A stretch of DNA of 64,000 nucleotides from Flavicella sp042091695 (GTDB taxonomy: Bacteria; Bacteroidota; Bacteroidia; Flavobacteriales; Flavobacteriaceae): positions 1 to 64,000 of the forward strand of contig JBELHA010000002.1 in the NCBI GenBank assembly GCA_042091695.1, read 5' to 3'. Below the pieces are notes generated by a model, which saw only the letters and a list, made by a program, of their open reading frames with translations, was not told the DNA's origin and made no database searches. Of the stretch, positions 62,101 through 64,000 are shown in pieces; within the stretch, counting starts at the first letter, position 1, and every line of letters starts with the position of its first letter. The translations under genes and the position numbers were made by a program.

Positions 62101-63145
62101 GAATTTCGACCTTACGAGTTTAGTCGATGAAATTACAGGAGGTCAATCAGGATTAGAAGTTCAGTTTTTTGTAACTCAAGACGCTGCTGATTTAGGGGAA
62201 AACCCAATTGACACTAATTTTATAAATGAAGGAGTGTCTACCCAGGTATATGCTAGAGTACAATTTAGTCAATACAATTATTGCTATGCAACTACTGCCG
62301 TTACTTTGGACTTTAAAGTAGCTCCGTTTGCTGAACTTACAGCAGATAAAGCGGTGTTTGAAGCTTGTGAAGCAGAACCGTTGACACTGTCTCTTGAGAA
62401 TGCTAATTTTGAAGCTACAGCAGTTGGAATTACTTGGTACAAAGACGGATCAATTATTGAAAACGAGGACAGTACTTCTTTGATTGTAACTTCTTTTGGT
62501 TACTATAAAGCAAAAGTAACTAGTAATGAATCAGCTTGTGAGTTTGAGACCGAACAAGAATTAGTGTCACTTAAAGATTGTGCCGCTCCTGTTGGACCTA
62601 CTGCTCCTGGTGAATTACAGGTTACTGAGGTTTCTGATACTTCTGCAACTGCAACCTGGACTGCTTCTACTGATGAAGATGGTGTGGCTGAATACAAACT
62701 CTATTTAAACGATGAGTTGGAGAGTACAATAACAGAACTTACTTATGCTCTAGAAGGTTTGTCTGCGAATACTGCTTACACTTTTAAAGTAGTTCCTTAC
62801 GATGTCAATGGTACAGTAGGGACTTCCTCACAAGTGATTTTTATTACAGAGGCTGCGGACGCTGGTGATGGTGACGGTGATGGTTCACTACCATCTGGTG
62901 TTACCAATAAAAATTATAACAATGATAAAATAGTGTCAAAAATAGTTACCCTAGCTAATCCACTAAGAATAGATGCTAACGGAGTATCTCTAACTGTATT
63001 CAACAGAAATGGACAGACTATCATTTCAAGAAGTAACTATAACAACGATTGGAATGCTTCAGAGTTGTCCTCGGGAACCTATTTTTATGTGATTACCTAC
63101 AGTGATAATACTACAAAAGCAGGTACCATATTTATTAAAAAGTAA
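59192..63145 (+). CDS. Secreted multidomain adhesin-like protein with type B-like T9SS tail
   Basis: A 1317-residue exported protein. Signal peptide about 1-21 (ending VNSQ). Region 22-240 resembles a lectin/MAM-like domain with EDDFEYL and FLMFEANGS; then FN3-like segments (about 245-330 and again 1140-1230), Cys-rich beta modules between, and Ig-like repeats (near 900-1080). The C-terminal 90 residues follow an Asp/Gly linker (DAGDGDGDG), and end FNRNGQTIISRSNYNNDW and GTYFYVITYSDNTTKAGTIFIKK, close to the type B (CHU_C-like) sorting domain but without the usual FSPNGDG start. It is followed after 9 bp by a PorP/SprF gene, the classic partner of SprB-like adhesins. Ligand unknown. Confidence 0.78.
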   Translation: MNKISLLSLLGFFLFTLSVNSQTLPQDLELTCTTGYTQTGVFEDDFEYLSGDAIKAAGWSGDISQKNAPYRPGNGKWGISFGAHPNTSYKESATAGTGPDESYDGNYFLMFEANGSNNEAEIISPSIDLSSASFVDSDALLEFKMFAFGRDMGKLEVFASNNKNSFTGDALFVHEGAHQQTSTVASSPWVNVRVSLKDFVGGSVFIKLKYNALEADTANLGDMCIDGLKVLACVDTTVCLAGPVSFENETISSVDVTYYPRVGETKWEYLHQKAGLPAPLESDSGIVEDGVYDITIQNLDHTTSYDVYLRSYCESIGTVSDWSSPQSFTTPISYTNTVTCGEDYRSSFCYSTINTDDAKTETYTFVSSDAANGGAISLFINEGRLADNSFTNNDPVILVTDGNGTVLYNGNGVRERKYYSLKGMSFYSSTGTITFQLENLDTDASCANNDDFDQLKPIDYTIKCLACDAPPVVDYKLHFPEDCVTSSEYYVDVEVKNMNGASNIYFTNDYNNVSKESSSLGVTRVGPFPFNKEVEVYVASNSVDSGCVTQRMFNIDTCPPSNDDIENAIELSISPYGSTSSEIDWKYASLEHATASEGASIPVPSCNAVGATNDIWFKITAQHPLYTFAPYVRQNSKEGMYGSAKDYIDHVMYEKLPDGSLKELFCYQSFSDFATTTPSTVTPVLTIGHEYYFRVFSQSDDFTDVDMRFTLFDASSKLPGTCNGGEALCFDAEGVAYSTPMINFPNRLVPNTSCSLEWMANTSWPTFEVAEDGVLEFDLEMVNIATDPIDVALYGPFTDQDEYCSEIYQHRAIDCSDSSAAVDRLSVPNAKKGEKYAFLIVNRSGESELLKFTQTNMGEDGAATLAGFSPNVPQISPDPVCSSNSTEMVALSDYDASLKDGVDSYTVSYYATEALETEITEVQVNEGTATKVYAQVISEYGCTSSTSFDLYMTTPPLVNTIVPTIDCSIMNFDLTSLVDEITGGQSGLEVQFFVTQDAADLGENPIDTNFINEGVSTQVYARVQFSQYNYCYATTAVTLDFKVAPFAELTADKAVFEACEAEPLTLSLENANFEATAVGITWYKDGSIIENEDSTSLIVTSFGYYKAKVTSNESACEFETEQELVSLKDCAAPVGPTAPGELQVTEVSDTSATATWTASTDEDGVAEYKLYLNDELESTITELTYALEGLSANTAYTFKVVPYDVNGTVGTSSQVIFITEAADAGDGDGDGSLPSGVTNKNYNNDKIVSKIVTLANPLRIDANGVSLTVFNRNGQTIISRSNYNNDWNASELSSGTYFYVITYSDNTTKAGTIFIKK

Positions 63146-63154
63146 CATACTACA

Positions 63155-64000
63155 ATGAAGAATTTATATATTTTAATAGCACTTGTTTTTACGATAAAAA
63201 CAAGTGCTCAAACAGAACCTCAGTACACACAATACATGTACAATATGAGTTTATTAAACCCTGCTTATGCAGCCTCTAAAGACTATACTTCTTTGGGTTT
63301 CATTTACAGAAATCAATGGGCTGGATTAGAAGGAGCTCCTAAAACTATGAACTTATTTGGGCAAACTAAGTTTTCAAATAATTTAGGACTTGGCGGTTCT
63401 ATTATTTCCGATCAAATTGGAACTGAAAACAAAACCTTTATTCAAGTAGATGCTTCATATCCATTACAAATTGCGGAGAATCAATTTATCTCTTTAGGAT
63501 TGAAAGCAGGACTAAGTATGCATTCTATAAACTTGTCAGATATAGATACTTCTTTAGGAAATACAAACGCAACTTCTCCTACTGTAGGTGTTGGTTTCTT
63601 GTATTATAGTTCAAGTTTTTATGTCGGTGCCTCTATTCCTAATGTTTTGGAAACGAAACAAACGACAGATACTGGAGAAGAGATCACTATCGAGAACAAA
63701 GATTTCTATGCCATGGCAGGATATGTATTTGATTTGAATTCAGTTTTAAAGTTAAAACCAAATCTTTTAATTAGAGCTACTGGAGAAGATCCAATTACAA
63801 TCAATATAGGAAGCAACGTTTTAATTCATAACAAGTATGAGTTTGGTATTGGATACAGATTAGATGAATCCTTTTCAGGGTTATTTAATATACCTGTTAC
63901 TTCTAACTTGCGTTTGGGGTATTCTTATGATTTCGTAACTACTTCTATTAGTGATTTTGCACCAGCATCTCACGAATTTGTTGTTTTGTATAATTTCAAC
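63155..64000 (+). CDS. PorP/SprF family T9SS membrane protein, 3' end cut
   Basis: Outer-membrane beta-barrel protein paired with T9SS type B substrates. 282 codons to the window end without a stop. Signal peptide MKNLYILIALVFTIKTSAQ, then TEPQYTQYMYNMSLLNPAYA, then YRNQWAGLEGAPKTMN, the conserved PorP/SprF start. Later strands such as LGLGGSIISD, YYSSSFYVGASIPNVL and FEFGIGYRLDESFSG fit the same family, and HEFVVLYNF is the usual end, so only a few residues should be missing. It starts 9 bp after the adhesin-like gene and should localise it to the cell surface. Confidence 0.92.
   Translation, partial: MKNLYILIALVFTIKTSAQTEPQYTQYMYNMSLLNPAYAASKDYTSLGFIYRNQWAGLEGAPKTMNLFGQTKFSNNLGLGGSIISDQIGTENKTFIQVDASYPLQIAENQFISLGLKAGLSMHSINLSDIDTSLGNTNATSPTVGVGFLYYSSSFYVGASIPNVLETKQTTDTGEEITIENKDFYAMAGYVFDLNSVLKLKPNLLIRATGEDPITINIGSNVLIHNKYEFGIGYRLDESFSGLFNIPVTSNLRLGYSYDFVTTSISDFAPASHEFVVLYNFN

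Overview
The window looks like an ordinary chromosomal stretch from a member of the Bacteroidota, class Flavobacteriia, most likely marine. The evidence is the AT-rich sequence, promoters of the TTG-N19-TAnnTTTG type, near absence of Shine-Dalgarno sites, parts of the type IX secretion system (T9SS) and gliding machinery (SprE/PorW, PorZ, PorP/SprF), proteins with T9SS C-terminal sorting domains, several TonB-dependent receptors with carboxypeptidase-like N-terminal domains, and an ATP synthase operon that lacks atpD and atpC. No rRNA, CRISPR array, insertion sequence, prophage or integrase was seen.

Layout. 1-4104 (minus): a cut-off gene, an EptA-like phosphoethanolamine transferase, a collapsed acyltransferase pseudogene and glnS. 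4327-5259: a small unknown gene, folB and tRNA-Cys. 5369-12012: an MBL-fold hydrolase, a subtilisin-like lipoprotein, an M1 peptidase, a PaaE-like reductase (minus) and a nitronate monooxygenase. 12124-20559: sprE/porW, a bactofilin, two small membrane proteins and atpB-E-F-H-A-G. 20703-24676: ppnP, a large SF1 helicase and a J-domain/KTSC protein. 25036-28530 (minus): a secreted parallel beta-helix protein with a T9SS tail. 28738-34335: a bestrophin-like channel, then an ECF sigma / FecR anti-sigma / TonB-receptor signalling operon. 34352-41124: housekeeping genes (holB, pgk, aldo/keto reductase, trpS, plsC, PAQR/hemolysin III, CYTH). 41331-52020: porZ-recO-TonB receptor chained by TGATG overlaps, rnpA, a large Bacteroidota-type protein of unknown function, a sugar transferase, purD and a MurG-like glycosyltransferase. 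52021-64000: a PhoB/PhoR-like two-component system (minus) facing a TonB receptor, an internally duplicated beta-helix lipoprotein, a 1317-residue secreted adhesin-like protein and a PorP/SprF protein cut by the window end.

The last region is the most interesting. It groups a two-component regulator, an outer-membrane receptor, a probably surface-exposed lipoprotein made of two near-identical halves of about 300 residues, and an adhesin/PorP pair. I infer a regulated surface module, possibly for phosphate or another scarce nutrient; the substrate cannot be read from sequence. The two halves of the lipoprotein gene keep 62-nt and 50-nt runs of perfect identity inside DNA that has otherwise drifted synonymously, which suggests gene conversion or selection on DNA or RNA.

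Several starts were moved from the longest reading frame to internal ATG codons (M1 peptidase, sprE, atpG, sigma factor, holB, trpS, porZ, TonB receptor at 44356). The receptor at 31702 appears to use a TTG start overlapping fecR, and the aldo/keto reductase may begin upstream of its first ATG.
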